Shown here one piece after another: positions 41,426-52,923 of a stretch of DNA of 64,000 nt. The position numbers and the translations under genes were made by a program. Source of the stretch: Amaurobius ferox (lineage: Eukaryota > Arthropoda > Arachnida > Araneae > Amaurobiidae); contig OX578136.1 in NCBI GenBank assembly GCA_951213105.1, forward strand, positions 151,672,678-151,736,677, read 5' to 3'. Position 1 is the first letter of the stretch, and every line of letters starts with the position of its first letter. The notes under the pieces are model-generated. The model searched no databases. It was not told the DNA's origin and saw only the letters and a program-made list of their open reading frames with translations.

Positions 41426-41775
41426 ATTCCTGTTTAAAGGGATCATTGGATTAAAAAACATTCAACATTTTATATCTTATAAAGCATACATTTTAGAAAC
41501 TGACATTTTCTTTCCTGTTTAAAGGGATCATTGAATTAATAAACATTCAACATTTTATATCTTATAAAGCATACATTTTAGAAACTGACAATTTCTTTCC
41601 TGTTTAAAGGGATCATTGAATTAAAAAACATTCAACATTTTATATCTTATAAAGCATACATTTTAGAAACTGACATTTTCTTTCCTGTTTAAAGGGATCA
41701 TTGAATTAAAAAACATTCAACATTTTATATCTTATAAAGCATACATTTTAGAAACTGACATTTTCTTTCTTGTAA
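41426..41775. repeat. 85-bp tandem repeat, four copies
   Basis: TGTTTAAAGGGATCATTG recurs at 41431, 41516, 41601 and 41686, an exact 85-bp period. Each unit includes ATTCAACATTTTATATCTTA and AAAGCATACATTTTAGAAAC. Units differ by only a few bases. It is intronic in the GATA gene. Confidence 0.92.
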
Positions 41776-42681
41776 TAAATCTATGTTTTTTATCAATGTA
41801 CAATTATTTTAAACATAATATAAAGAAATATTTTCCATATTGAGTTGAAAACTATGTTGTTGAACAAGAAATTGGTATGATCGATTGCGTGCAACACTGT
41901 ACAGAAAGTTTTACATACAAACAAAATGTTTGGTCATCTAATTGCATTTCAGGAGCAATTGCTTATTGTAAACGCCAATTAATTTGTGTTTAAAGTACAT
42001 TTCTATTTTATGCAATGTTGCACTTAGCTTTCGCAGAATATTTGAAATTTCAATAACATAATCTCTTAAAAATGCAACAAGAAAACATGAAAAAAAAAGG
42101 TTATAGAGAATAACAGACATTACATATTCTGAACATTGCATGAAAATCTATCGAGAAGTTTTAGTGTTATCTTGCAATGCAAAAAAAAAAAAAAAAATCA
42201 CATTCTTAGAAGAAGGACTATAGTTATTTCTTAATAAATTTGTCCATATATGACCCAAAGCATTTTGGGCGATAACTTCAGTAATTACAGGAATATTTTG
42301 CATGGAAATTAATTATAAATGTTCAAAAACTTTTATATTTTTATTTACTATAGAATTTTCTTGGATCCGTCCCCCCAAATACGACAGAAAATTGCAGAAA
42401 ATATAGAGGGGCCAGGCGCTTATTCAGAATTGTGTGCTACAAGAAACAAGTAGAATTCCACGAATCCTCTCCCTTAAATGCGAAATATGTAAGAGGGAGA
42501 AGGCTTACTCGGGAATTTTCAGCTATTAAAGTATAATTTTATCAATAAATTTATTTTATTCGACGAAGAATTTATCTTTATTTCTTCCCCAAATGTTTTT
42601 GAGACAAAAAGAGTCCCCCTCTCTGTTCGAATACGGAATTCTACGGCGCAAACACATACATACACACACACATAATATGTG

Positions 42682-43777
42682 CAGGGTGTCCCAAAAAGAT
42701 TGAAAAGCCCTTTAATTCTTTACCTGTTGGAGATAAGTGGGCAATATAAATTGTAAAAATGTTGAAAGTAAGGTAGAAAATAAGACTACGTTAATGAAAT
42801 AGTCCTCCCATTAATTTTCAAAAAGTTACACTTTTTCAATTTTTATACGACCCCCTTAGACAAATTGGGTCAATCAGAAAAATTTTATTTTTAATGCAAC
42901 AAGATCATTAAAAAAACCCGCATATCTGTATCTTAAAATCCACTGAATTATGATAAAGGAAAAAATCTGACTTATGCCACTTTTCGGTACCATGTGAAAG
43001 GCTGTTTCATCAGTGAAAATAGGGATCATAAACAAATTGAAGATGGAAATTGTTTAGATAAAAAAAATACTTAATTATTGAAAAAGTACTTAGTTATTGA
43101 AAATCCGTGATTGTATCATGAGCCTACGCGAAATCCGCAAAAATATCTCCTATGTATTATCATCCAGTTTTATCTTTTTTGAGCGAGTTACATTTAATTA
43201 AACATTGATTAATGAGCGAGTTATATTTAATTGAACATTGTGAAACCATATATCAAATTAGAAAAGTAAATTTGTGATATATCACAAAAAAAGATAAAAC
43301 TGGATAATAATACATAGAAGACATTTTTGCGAATTCCGCGTAGGCTCACGATGCAATCACGGATTAAGAACTTTTCAATAATTAAGTACTTTTTTTATAT
43401 CTAAACAATTTTCATCGTCAATTTGATTATGATCCCTATTTTCACTGATGAAACAGTCTTTCAAAATGGTACGGAAAAGTGGCATAAGTCAGATTTTCCC
43501 CTTTATCATAATGCAGTTGATTTTAAAGATACAGATATGCGGCTTTTTTAATGATCTTGTTGCGTTAAAAATAAAAAAATTCTGATTGACCAAATTTGTC
43601 TAAGGCGGTCGTATAAAAATTTAAAAAGTGTAACTTTGTGAAAATGAATGGGAGGACTATTTCATTAATGTAGTCTTATTTCCTACCTTGCTTTTAACAT
43701 TTTTGCAATTTACATTGCCCACTTATCTCCAACAGGTAAAGAATTAAAGTGCGTTCCAATCTTTTTGGGACACCCTG
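42682..43777. mobile_element. Foldback element with arms of about 0.5 kb, CAGGGTGTCCCAAAAAG ends
   Basis: The first roughly 500 bp (from CAGGGTGTCCCAAAAAGATT) reappear inverted at the right end (AATCTTTTTGGGACACCCTG) with scattered substitutions, leaving a central spacer around 43181-43288. The whole 1.1 kb can form one long hairpin. The right flank is TA and the left is TG, so a Tc1/mariner-type TA duplication is possible but not preserved. No transposase is present. Confidence 0.78.
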
Positions 43778-45495
43778 TATATCCTAATAATTTTTCAATT
43801 TTTCCTCTTTTAATGCCTGTAGTCTGTGCTTTGGCATTTATAGTAACCTACTATTGCCAAATCTGAAACAAACATGTGTTTGGGTTAATTACAGTTAGAT
43901 GCTCAGACTTGACGATTTATCTTGTCTAATTAACCTCCAAAATTAAGCCAATTTCTTTTTTCGGCGTTGTAGTCGTGGTGTAACTGATTTGGTGATTTTA
44001 ATATTTTGCAATTTCTTGGAATTGGTTGTTATCATATCTTTCTAATATATGTATACATTTAAATCCAATATTTTGAAGGTTTAACAGTATATCAGCCCCT
44101 TATATGCTAATTTTCTACTTTTTCTTGCATGATGCTTACTGCATTTACTTGCACGCCTTTAAAAATTCAGATGCAGGTAACGTTCAATGCTTAATTTTGC
44201 TAATTAAATGCTTGATTTTATGTTAAGATGATCGAGACATGTTATTGACAAGTTATTTAATCTATAATTTAAGATTCTGTGAAAGTCACTAAAATTAAAA
44301 AAATAAAAACAAAACTTAACTGAAATTGTTTACCATATAAAAACAATTAAGAGCATTCTTAATAAATGGAAGTAACTTTCAGTTAATATTGTGTGCATAA
44401 TGACAATATAAATTTTTTTACCTCCTTGAAGTGGACAGAAGAAAATTTAGTGACTACAATGCTTTCAAGGACCTTATGAGCACTAGGAACAATGTGTTCT
44501 GATTGAAGAACTAAATATTGAAGGACAGCTGCTTCAAGGAAGTGCAGCAAATTTGATTTCGTATGCTTTTATTTTTTTTATAGTCAATTTTTAATTTAGT
44601 TTTAAATATGCCTTTTAAAATAAAATATTCTTGATCATGGACGCTTATTGACTCACTAATAATGGACACCAACATTTTACTTAAGTTATTTTTTGCTTAT
44701 TTGGGTTCACATAAGTGCATATTAAGAAATTATAATCAGTAGTTTAGACTTTTTGTCCAGGCAACTTGTAGAAATTGAAAGGAATTGAGTACTCACTTTG
44801 AAAGTACAACGTCAATTTTTTTTTAAACTATTTGATGCACACACAGTTCTTTTAAAGGAGAAAATATTAAGAAATAAAAAATGCTTAAAAGTCTTCTACT
44901 CAAAGAATCCCATTTCCTGAGCTTTAAATGGTCCCGCATGACATTTTTTTTCTGTGGTGCTCTTTCTGCCCTATCCTTCTTAAAGATTTGTCCTAGTCTC
45001 TGCAATATTTGCGTATTGTTCATTTACAATATTTGTCGCTGCGATTTGTCTCCCTTCCTTGTGTTCAGAGGTAGAAAAGTTCAGAGGTAACCTACATTTT
45101 GCAGCGTGTCTGGCGCCCAAGATATGTGAGAGATATAATTTTTTTTTTAGGTGAGACAGGGCATTATAATCCCACCCCGTTAGATAGTCTTTTCACCTTG
45201 CAAATCTAAAGAAATATATATTGCTAATATCCTGCAAATGTATCTCTTGCTTGTAATCTGTAAGAAAATTCCAAAATGATTGAAAACGAATAGGGGCTGA
45301 TGTGCCCGGTGGAAACTGGGATTTGCTGTTTCTGTCCTGAAACATTTAGAACCATCTTATCTTTCGGAAATATATATTTTAGTAAATTATTTTCTTTGGG
45401 AACATCTTAATATTTCGGCAAGGGAACAATTACATTTTTTTTTTTTTTTATAAAAGTTAAACTCATTCCTTTCTTAACTCAAACGTTAAAAATTA

Positions 45496-46320
45496 TTGAA
45501 TGTGTTCGTTATTTAGTCGGAACACTTAAAATTTTTGAATGTGTTCATTGTTTAGTCGGAATATTTAAAATTTTTGAATGTGTTCATTGTTTAGTCGGAA
45601 TATTTAAAATTTTTGAATGTGTTCATTGTTTAGTCGGAATATTTAAAATTTTTGAATGTGTTCATTGCTTAGTCGGAATATTTAAAATTTTTGAATGTGT
45701 TCATTGTTTAGTCGGAATATTTAAAATTTTTGAATGTGTTCATTGTTTAGTCGGAATATTTAAAATTTTTGAATGTGTTCATTGTTTAGTTGGAATATTT
45801 AAAATTTTTGAATGTGTTCATTGTTTAGTCGGAATATTTAAAATTTTTGAATGTGTTCATTGTTTAGTCGGAATATATAAAATTTTTGAATGTGTTCATT
45901 GTTTAGGCGGAATATTTAAAATTTTTGAATGTGTTCATTGTTTAGTCGGAATATTTAAAATTTTTGAATGTGTTCATTGTTTAGTCGGAATATTTAAAAT
46001 TTTTGAATGTGTTCATTGTTTAGTCGGAATATTTAAAATTTTTGAATGTGTTCATTGTTTAGTCGGAACATTTAAAATTTTTGAATGTGTTCATTGTTTA
46101 GTCGGAATATTTAAAAACTTTGAATGTGTTCATTGTTTAGTCGGAACATTTAAAAATTTTGAATGTGTTCATTGTTTGTTTAGTCGGAACATTTAAAAAT
46201 TTTGAATGTGTTCATTGTTTAGTCGGAACATTTAAAAATTTTGAATGTGTTCATTGTTTAGTCGGAATATTTAAAAATATTGAGTGTGTTCATTGTTTAG
46301 TCGGATCATTATAAAATATA
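45496..46320. repeat. 39-bp minisatellite, about 21 copies
   Basis: The unit is TTGAATGTGTTCATTGTTTA followed by GTCGGAATATTTAAAATTT, repeating at an exact 39-bp period over most of the array. Central units are nearly identical. The first unit and the last several drift (AACATTT, AAAACTTT variants), and one unit near 46171 has a short GTTTGTTT expansion. It lies within the GATA intron. 39 is a multiple of three but no frame stays open. Confidence 0.92.
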
Positions 46321-48712
46321 GAATGTCCTCATTTTTTTTGCTAAAACATTTACAAATACTGAGCTTATCTGTGCTTCAGCTAAAACATAGTCCTAGAATA
46401 TTTTTATACGTACGGACCTTTTTTATTCCTTTACAGTGTTATTATTTAATAACAACGTTAGCAACATGCAATTTGTTTGGCTAGATTGACTTAAGGGTTA
46501 GGCTCGCTTGAAATATTTGAGATTAACATATTTATGGTTTAAAGAAACTCAAGATTCTAATTTTCTGCGGGAATTTCGACGCTTCGTACAACATTTATAA
46601 AATTTCCATCTATGTGAATGAACAAGGTCAAAAAAGCTTCGGAAAATTTTCGAAGTAGGTGGTTTCTGTTACATCCGAATCAACGAAAACTCATTCAAAC
46701 TAATTCATAGGATATTTTGAATATTTTATCTACAGATATCTCGAATTAAATATTTTTTGTAACGGTATGATCATACTACTAACATATCCACCATAAATCA
46801 TGTATGTGCATAACATTTTGTGTCATAACAAATTTATAACATACAGAATGAAACACTGAGATGGTATTGTACTTGTTCTGTACCATTGGTTCCCAATTCG
46901 TGGGTCACAAGGGCGTTTTCTGAATCATCAATGCTAAATACACATATCTTATGTTGCGAAGCAAATATACTCTAAAAATTTAGATCGTGAACGAAAACTA
47001 TTGGGAACCAATCCTTACACCAATCCATAATAAAATATATCAGATTTATGTATAACAAAGTATTAGATAAATGCAAGACTTGTTGTGATCGATTTGTATA
47101 GATCGATTTATTCATCCTAATATTTATTCTAAGATTTTGTATCGGATTTGTACGCATCATAAAAATCTGTGAACACTAAAAATGATACAATGGGATTTAA
47201 AGAGTTCTTACAACGGCGTAAAAACTATACAATTAAGCATATTATGCTTATAAATTAAGTTGGTTATTTTTAATATGAATTTTGTGGGAGCATATATTTT
47301 ACTACGAATGACGACATTTAAGATGGAGTGCAACATTTTTTATAGCAGATATACCAGATTAATAGAAGTCTCTAAAGCCATTAAAAATACATTGCACATT
47401 GCTGAAAAGAATCAGTGATATCAAAAATTTTAAAGGAATCATGCAGAGAACAATAATCATAATATGAGGCTGAGTAAGGGTGTATTTAAAATTTTAATCT
47501 CGCGTCATGTACAGCAACCAGCATTTGTGGATCAGCTCCGGGCTTTTTAATCCTTTGCAACACTAAATAACAAGTAACGGCACAGGAAGCAAGAAAACTT
47601 GCTAAGTCCGGCAAATCGATCCATGTATTGAGATTTTAGCTTTAAGAACATTCCCTATTGGCGAGTTCTGAGACTATATGCATTTAATATTATAATCTGT
47701 AAGACAGAATAAGTTAGTGGAGTAATTTATCAACTCATAATTTGACGGATTAATTTATTACTTTATAGAGTAAACAACCTAGGTGGTTCGGATGAGAATG
47801 AAAACATACGTTAATATCTTTTGATATTTTAATGCGTTCAGGTCAGAAATGGGAGCTGAGAGCCCAAGTAATAAAAATGGAAAACTATAAAAATATGACA
47901 GCAAAGCCGTACCTAGCATTCCCATAAGTCATCTTCATCCAGAGAAAAGGCGTTGAAAACTTTAATTTCCAAGGAGCAGATTGAGTCGATCCGTGAAGTC
48001 GGCAGTAGAAAACGCTGTAATCGGAGCAGGGTCTGCGGGGGGTCCGCAGGACGCGTGCGGGCCTCGACAGCGCGGACCCGGAATTCTCGGAATGCTCCCG
48101 ACACCCGAGACGCGAGCGGCGCCAAGGAGCACCCCCCGTGGGGAGTGCTCGAAAAAGTGTCTCCAGAACAGAGTCGAGTCGCCAAGACAGACGTATGGGA
48201 TAGCAATCGAATAAATCGTGGGCAACCGAAGGGGGTAATCAAAATGGCTCATTAGTGACGAGTAGCCTTGCGTGAGATCACTGCCCAGACCCAGAACGGT
48301 TTGCCAAACTCTTTCCTGATGTTGAATGGGAATTTCTCACTCTAGACATACACAATGCGGAGAAGGTAGTAAAAGCGGTGCCTCATCCACATTTTCCATT
48401 TTAAACTTTAGAGCCGTCTTTTTCGCCCCCTAAGTTTAGAAAAAGTTTCGCCGATTGAATTGTCTATTTAACCATTTTATGGCTATATTTAGTCATTTTT
48501 TAACGTTTAGTATTCCACAATCGCTAAATCGTAAAACTGATAAGTTTTCAACTACTTATAAAACCCGCTATGAAACCTAACCATTTTTTGCTGTGATTCT
48601 AGCCGTAAGTTTCATCCAAGTATTTGTAACCCTACCTAAGTATAGACGGAGGAAATAATGATATCTACTCATTTACAGATTCATCCGTAGATCACATATA
48701 TCCTGTAACGAA

Positions 48713-48793
48713 CCTTGTTGCTCCAACCAGGAATTGAACCATGGATCTTTGTACTGGCCAGCCGACGGGCTACCGCTGAGCTACTGAGACGGA
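48713..48793 (-). repeat. tRNA-like sequence, probably SINE head or tRNA pseudogene
   Basis: On the minus strand, CAGTAGCTCAGCGGTAGC gives an A box and CCATGGTTCAATTCCTGG gives a B box at tRNA-like spacing. The acceptor strands (around GTCTCAG and GTTGGAGCA) do not pair and the T-stem has mismatches, so it is not a functional tRNA. A short CAACAAGG follows. It may be a third tRNA-derived SINE family reduced to its head. Confidence 0.45.
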
Positions 48794-51141
48794 ATTAATT
48801 GCAAGCTCTTATCGTCAAAATGGACTCTACAACCTAAATAAGAACAACTAGATGTATTTGCGATCCATTTGTCACCATTCATGTTTCATTTGCCGAAACT
48901 TCATTAGCTTTCTCGAAAGGGCAAGAAAAGGCTACTAGCTTTAGAAATTATCATCCACTCCAACGAGATTTTTGGTTTGAAGTCACCTTTAACCAAATTA
49001 TGGAGGGGAATACTTTTGCCAAAAGGTCGTTAGTAAGGTATCTATCTACTCGATCCTAATTATCGAGCTCTTACAGGTAACAGGCAACTGTCTACATGTT
49101 CATTTCTGTTGATTCTGAACCACCTGTAAATATACATGCACATACAGACCCACAATCCTCATAAATAATGAAAAGATGACCGGGAAAAATGCCTCACTAA
49201 GAATTATACTGCTAAAACTTTAAACAGTCAGCGATTTTATTTCAATCTCAACTCCTGCTTCTAACATCAAATTATATGTCTTTTAACAACAAATTCGCAC
49301 AATGTTGAACTGCATATTCCCTCCTTGAACACCAGTCGTCAATTGTATACATAGTACACTTTTTATTACTACATAAAATTATCGAACAAATACTTGGAAG
49401 TGGAACGGCAAACATGGGGTCTTAAGAACGCCTCCGTGTTTTCATTTTTTATAGCTCTCCAAGTAAACAAACCATCCTCCTCACTATATTGTCGCAGTTC
49501 ACTTTGTTCGTGGGGTACCTGCTTTCCCTTTTGTCCCGTTCCAGACAAGTCCATCTATTACCAAGTGGATTTTTCGCAAACCCCTGTGGTCAAGTGAAAG
49601 GATGGGACACTGTTGAATAATAACCCTCTCATTCAAGCACGACCCCTGCTGTGCTGACCTTATCGAAGTGTCGCCATGGAAGTCAATAACTGACCATAGG
49701 AAGATGCTGTCAATATTTTTTTTTTCATTTTAGAGGGGTTGGTTGGTCTGGAGGTAATCGCACGGCGCCAACGAGTAGCGCGCCATTCCCAATGATCTGT
49801 CGCCATTCCGTCATCCATGTGCTGAAAGGGCCATTGCAACTAATTGGCTTGCTTCCATTTTTCCCAAGAAAAGCACGAGATAGGATGTTCTTGATAACGT
49901 ATGAAGTAGGCAAAGCTGTGTACAAATCGAGGTTTTCGCACGGGTACTGTGCATTTGTGTGGCGTAATTAAACATAAGTATTGATTTCATGCATCATTTT
50001 GGGGGGATGAGCAAGAAATAAAATACTTTGAGTCTGTAAAGAAATTATACGCTATTAGGAGTATCATAAAATATAGGAATGAAGAACAAACGAATTGGAG
50101 AGTAGTACCTTTCTGGAGAAAGAGTAGCTTTGGAATAAGACACTATACGATTGTCACATAGAAATAAGTTTGTATTAATATTGGAAAAGGAAGAAAATTA
50201 ATGTAGTTTCTACAATGGATGGATCATAAATTTTTAAATTGAAATGGATGAGATGTTCTGATGGAGGAGACTGAGAGCATGTTGGAAACCGTGTGGTAAT
50301 CACAAGTGCTGTTCACATCATGTTTTAGTATTTTTTTAATCACAGAACATTCATTAGCATGTCACAGAACACCCAGTTTAGGAAACTATTGTCCCTACTT
50401 GACTGTCTTACATCTACAGATAATGTCTCGATATTTAAATATCCATTTCATAAGAGGATGAAAAGGCAAACATTTCTATCCAAAACCCTATCCCGGGCAT
50501 TCTATTTCTCCAATATGATATTCCAATTCTTCACCGAATAATACAAGGTAAGAGGGTAGGTAGGTATGTGGGGGTGAGATCGCTGGCCCGACCTCGAGGT
50601 CAGAGAAGCCGCGCACCTCACGTAACTACCCCCCCCCCCCTCCTTTCCTCCAAAGAAAAGAACGGTGCTTTGCTGATTTATGATCGCTGAGCAAATAATT
50701 ATAGACGGGACCCACAAGTATAAAAAATCCATTCCGCAGACAGATATTACACTTAAAACATATCCTCCCTCCTCTCCTCCCCTCCTCTACCTGTGCAGCA
50801 TATTTTTTTTATCCTATATCGTTGGAAAGCTAACCGTATGATCGACCCTCCCTTTTTACAGTTAGAGCTCGCGCGTGATATTTGCTCTTTTCAATGGGCT
50901 ATATATTGAGCAAGTGATATATTTATTTTTGTACTTCATCGCTGCCTCTCCCCATTTATGTTTCAAAAATTGCCCTTAAATGATCCACAAATTGACTTCA
51001 GGGCTGCATGCGGCAGATCGTATGCAATAGGGTTCAAGGGGCCTTGAGCTTCGCTAAAATAGAAAGATTTAGAACTTTTCAGGATGTTTTATCATGTTTG
51101 GTATTAGCAGCGGTCTAAACATAAGATCATCAGATTTTTTT

Positions 51142-51787
51142 ACTTTTCTCTGCAATACATGGTAATGTATAGGGAAAGTATTGGAATCATGGCGAAAATT
51201 GCAACTTAAGTTTTCGCCGCACTTTTAGGGACTTCTAGAACACGAAAAAAACTGTTTTTAGGGTGACGTCTGCGTGTGCTTGTCTGTCTGTGCAATGTAT
51301 GTATCCACTCTAACTCAAGTAATTGACTGAATTTCATAAAATTATATATGTAAATTACTTGTGGGTTAAACTGGTGTTGATTAGATTTTGGTATGATTAG
51401 GAAAAGTAGAACCTGCCTTTCTTTTGCGAAATGGCCCGCAAAAACCGTCAAAATCTAAAATAACAGACAAAGTATGCTCAGAAGTACCAATTAAATGCTT
51501 GTTTTATACGTAACTTTTGACGATAAAAAGAATAGGACCAACCCTACCCTATTACGACTAGCCGTTCTCGGGACACTTAATTTTTTTCGCATTTTTGATA
51601 CGCCGCCTTTTGAAAATACGTGCAGTTGCCGAATGAAAACGAAAATGGAATTAAAAGTGTAAATTAAGTGTAATTTCAAATAATTATGCGTGTTATTTAG
51701 TGCAGTTTTATGAAATATTAATGAAATAAAGAGAAAATTAATTGGAGTCTGTAGGGAAAGTCATGTGCTGCCCACATCCGATTTTTG
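51142..51787 (+). mobile_element. Helentron-like element, family A-related subfamily (C), copy 1
   Basis: It starts ACTTTTCTCTGCAATACATG with a small inverted repeat around ATACAT/ATGTAT ending in GGGAAAGTATTGG. A short TCTG-rich microsatellite follows. It finishes TAGGGAAAGTCATGTGCTG then CCCACATCCGATTTTT, the same 3' stem-loop as family A. Its core differs from family A, so it is a separate subfamily sharing termini. A CAACAA-type SINE tail (read on the minus strand) abuts its 3' end. Confidence 0.6.
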
Positions 51788-51850
51788 TTGTTGTTACCTA
51801 GGCCATCCAGTTCACCCAAAGGGTGTTGAGCAGTTGCAACGGACAACCAA
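51786..51850 (-). repeat. SINE-like 3' end with AAC tail
   Basis: Read on the minus strand, GGATGGCCTAGGTAACAACA looks like the end of another SINE with the same AAC-type tail as families 1 and 2. It abuts the 3' end of the Helentron-like copy at 51142-51787. The upstream extent of the element is unclear. Confidence 0.35.
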
Positions 51851-52035
51851 GATAAACAGCGAAATAACACTAAAAAATACATGCACAATATACAAAGACA
51901 AATACATACATACATAGACGATATTAGCAAAAAAGAATTTAGAAAAGAAAAAACCGAAAATAAATAAATAAAGCATATGGATCTGATGCCATAATTTTAC
52001 TGAAATGCCCGAGGTTCGGTTACTTTCTCCTTCTT

Positions 52036-52238
52036 CGACCCAGACTGTCCGACCTACCAGAAACGTATAAGGCATCTGTTTGGCCGGCCTGGAAGTGCCA
52101 CCCAATTTAGACCGGAACCCAGTAGGGGAAGCATCCACAGGGACCGTACCCTCTTTTCCCTATCACCAACCTCTCGGAAGGACTTGCGGACCCACATGTT
52201 TAAAGTGATCGTACTCCGCGTGAACACGGCGGCAGTTG
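52036..52238 (-). mobile_element. tRNA-derived SINE (family 1), fragment lacking the tRNA head
   Basis: The body sequence (minus strand, CCGCCGTGTTCACGCGGAGT through AATTGGGTGGCAC to GGTCGGACAGTCTGGG) matches family 1, but the A and B boxes are missing. It is a 5'-truncated copy about 560 bp below the GATA finger exon, within the intron and in the gene's orientation. Confidence 0.7.
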
Positions 52239-52797
52239 TACTTCTGGCCTGTTTTCGGTAATTTTGCACTTATAACTTCGGTAATTTTGCACTTATATTG
52301 CATTACAGTAAGTATATTATGAATAGCATCATAATACAAATTGAATACCTACTATTCCAAAATATTTGTCTAAATTTAGAGGCGCTCGTTCTCCGATGAT
52401 ATTGATGAATTCCGTTCTCCGTCCACTCCTATAAGATATAGACGTCTGCAGCTTACGGGAGTGTTCAACATACAGAAGTGTAGATGTTCCAATGAAAATT
52501 TACGGTATAACTTATAGTATGTCATCTAAAATTATTTGTAAATTATTGTAAGCAAGCATGTTATTTTTGCCGCTTTATAGTATTTAAATAATTTTTTATG
52601 TGTGGGATGGATGCATGCCTTTTGATGCATGCCACTCTCTTTTGACCACGAGCCTGTGCTGGTGGAATATTTGCATTCAGCATCATACAAAAAACACAAT
52701 TGAAGCAATTCGCGCAAGAAACACATCGAACATATTATATACAGTTTCTTGCTATAGTGTTATCAGAAATCGGGAATTGAACATTGGTAGTACTTAC

Positions 52798-52923
52798 ATT
52801 GTGCAGTTTGTAGTAGAGTCCACACGCGTTGCAGACCGGTTCTCCGTTTTGGTTCCGCCGCCACAGCGTCGTCGTCGTCGTTTTACAGTTCGCGCAACTG
52901 GTACCCGCACGGCGTGCCGCGGA
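52798..52923 (-). CDS. GATA1/2/3-like: GATA transcription factor, exon encoding the C-terminal GATA zinc finger
   Basis: This internal exon is 126 bp (42 codons) and in phase 0 at both ends. It is bounded on the minus strand by an acceptor (tttctctttcag) and a consensus donor (AAT|GTAAGT). It encodes [19 protein letters not shown] followed by [16 protein letters not shown] and LYYKLHN. The zinc ligands fit C-X2-C-X17-C-X2-C exactly (CANC ... CNAC), and the LWRR DNA-contact segment is intact. Ser in GTSCANC replaces a Cys seen in some vertebrate proteins, but that position is not a zinc ligand. The next residues, VNRPLTMKKEG, are supplied by the exon at 26582-26950. The N-terminal finger is not in this exon and was not found between 52924 and 64000. 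The earlier exons therefore probably lie beyond the window, and the gene model is a 3' fragment. Confidence 0.95.

Larger units (their letters stand above)
26951..52797 (-). other. Large GATA intron (about 25.8 kb) between finger exon and last coding exon
   Basis: The intron is inferred from a consensus donor (GTAAGT, minus strand, just below 52798), a consensus acceptor (ctactttacag, just above 26950) and an in-phase join that restores the conserved HN/VNRP sequence. No other coding sequence is recognised inside it. It contains SINEs, a hAT MITE, Helentron-like elements, a 1.1-kb foldback element and 85-bp and 39-bp tandem arrays, listed separately. Stretches where I see no gene or named repeat include 26951-29690, 29900-31340, 32295-34138, 36320-38720, 39500-41425, 43780-45495, 46325-48710 and 48800-51140. 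They are mostly AT-rich single-copy-looking DNA with scattered short GC-rich segments that could be regulatory. No WGATAR clustering was quantified. Confidence 0.85.

Noticed and set aside
43440..43475. CACTGATGAAAC inside the foldback element as a ribozyme core
   Set aside because: No GAAA at the needed distance and no paired stems; it is ordinary arm sequence of the inverted repeat.
48713..48793. Functional tRNA gene
   Set aside because: A and B boxes are present but acceptor and T stems do not pair properly.
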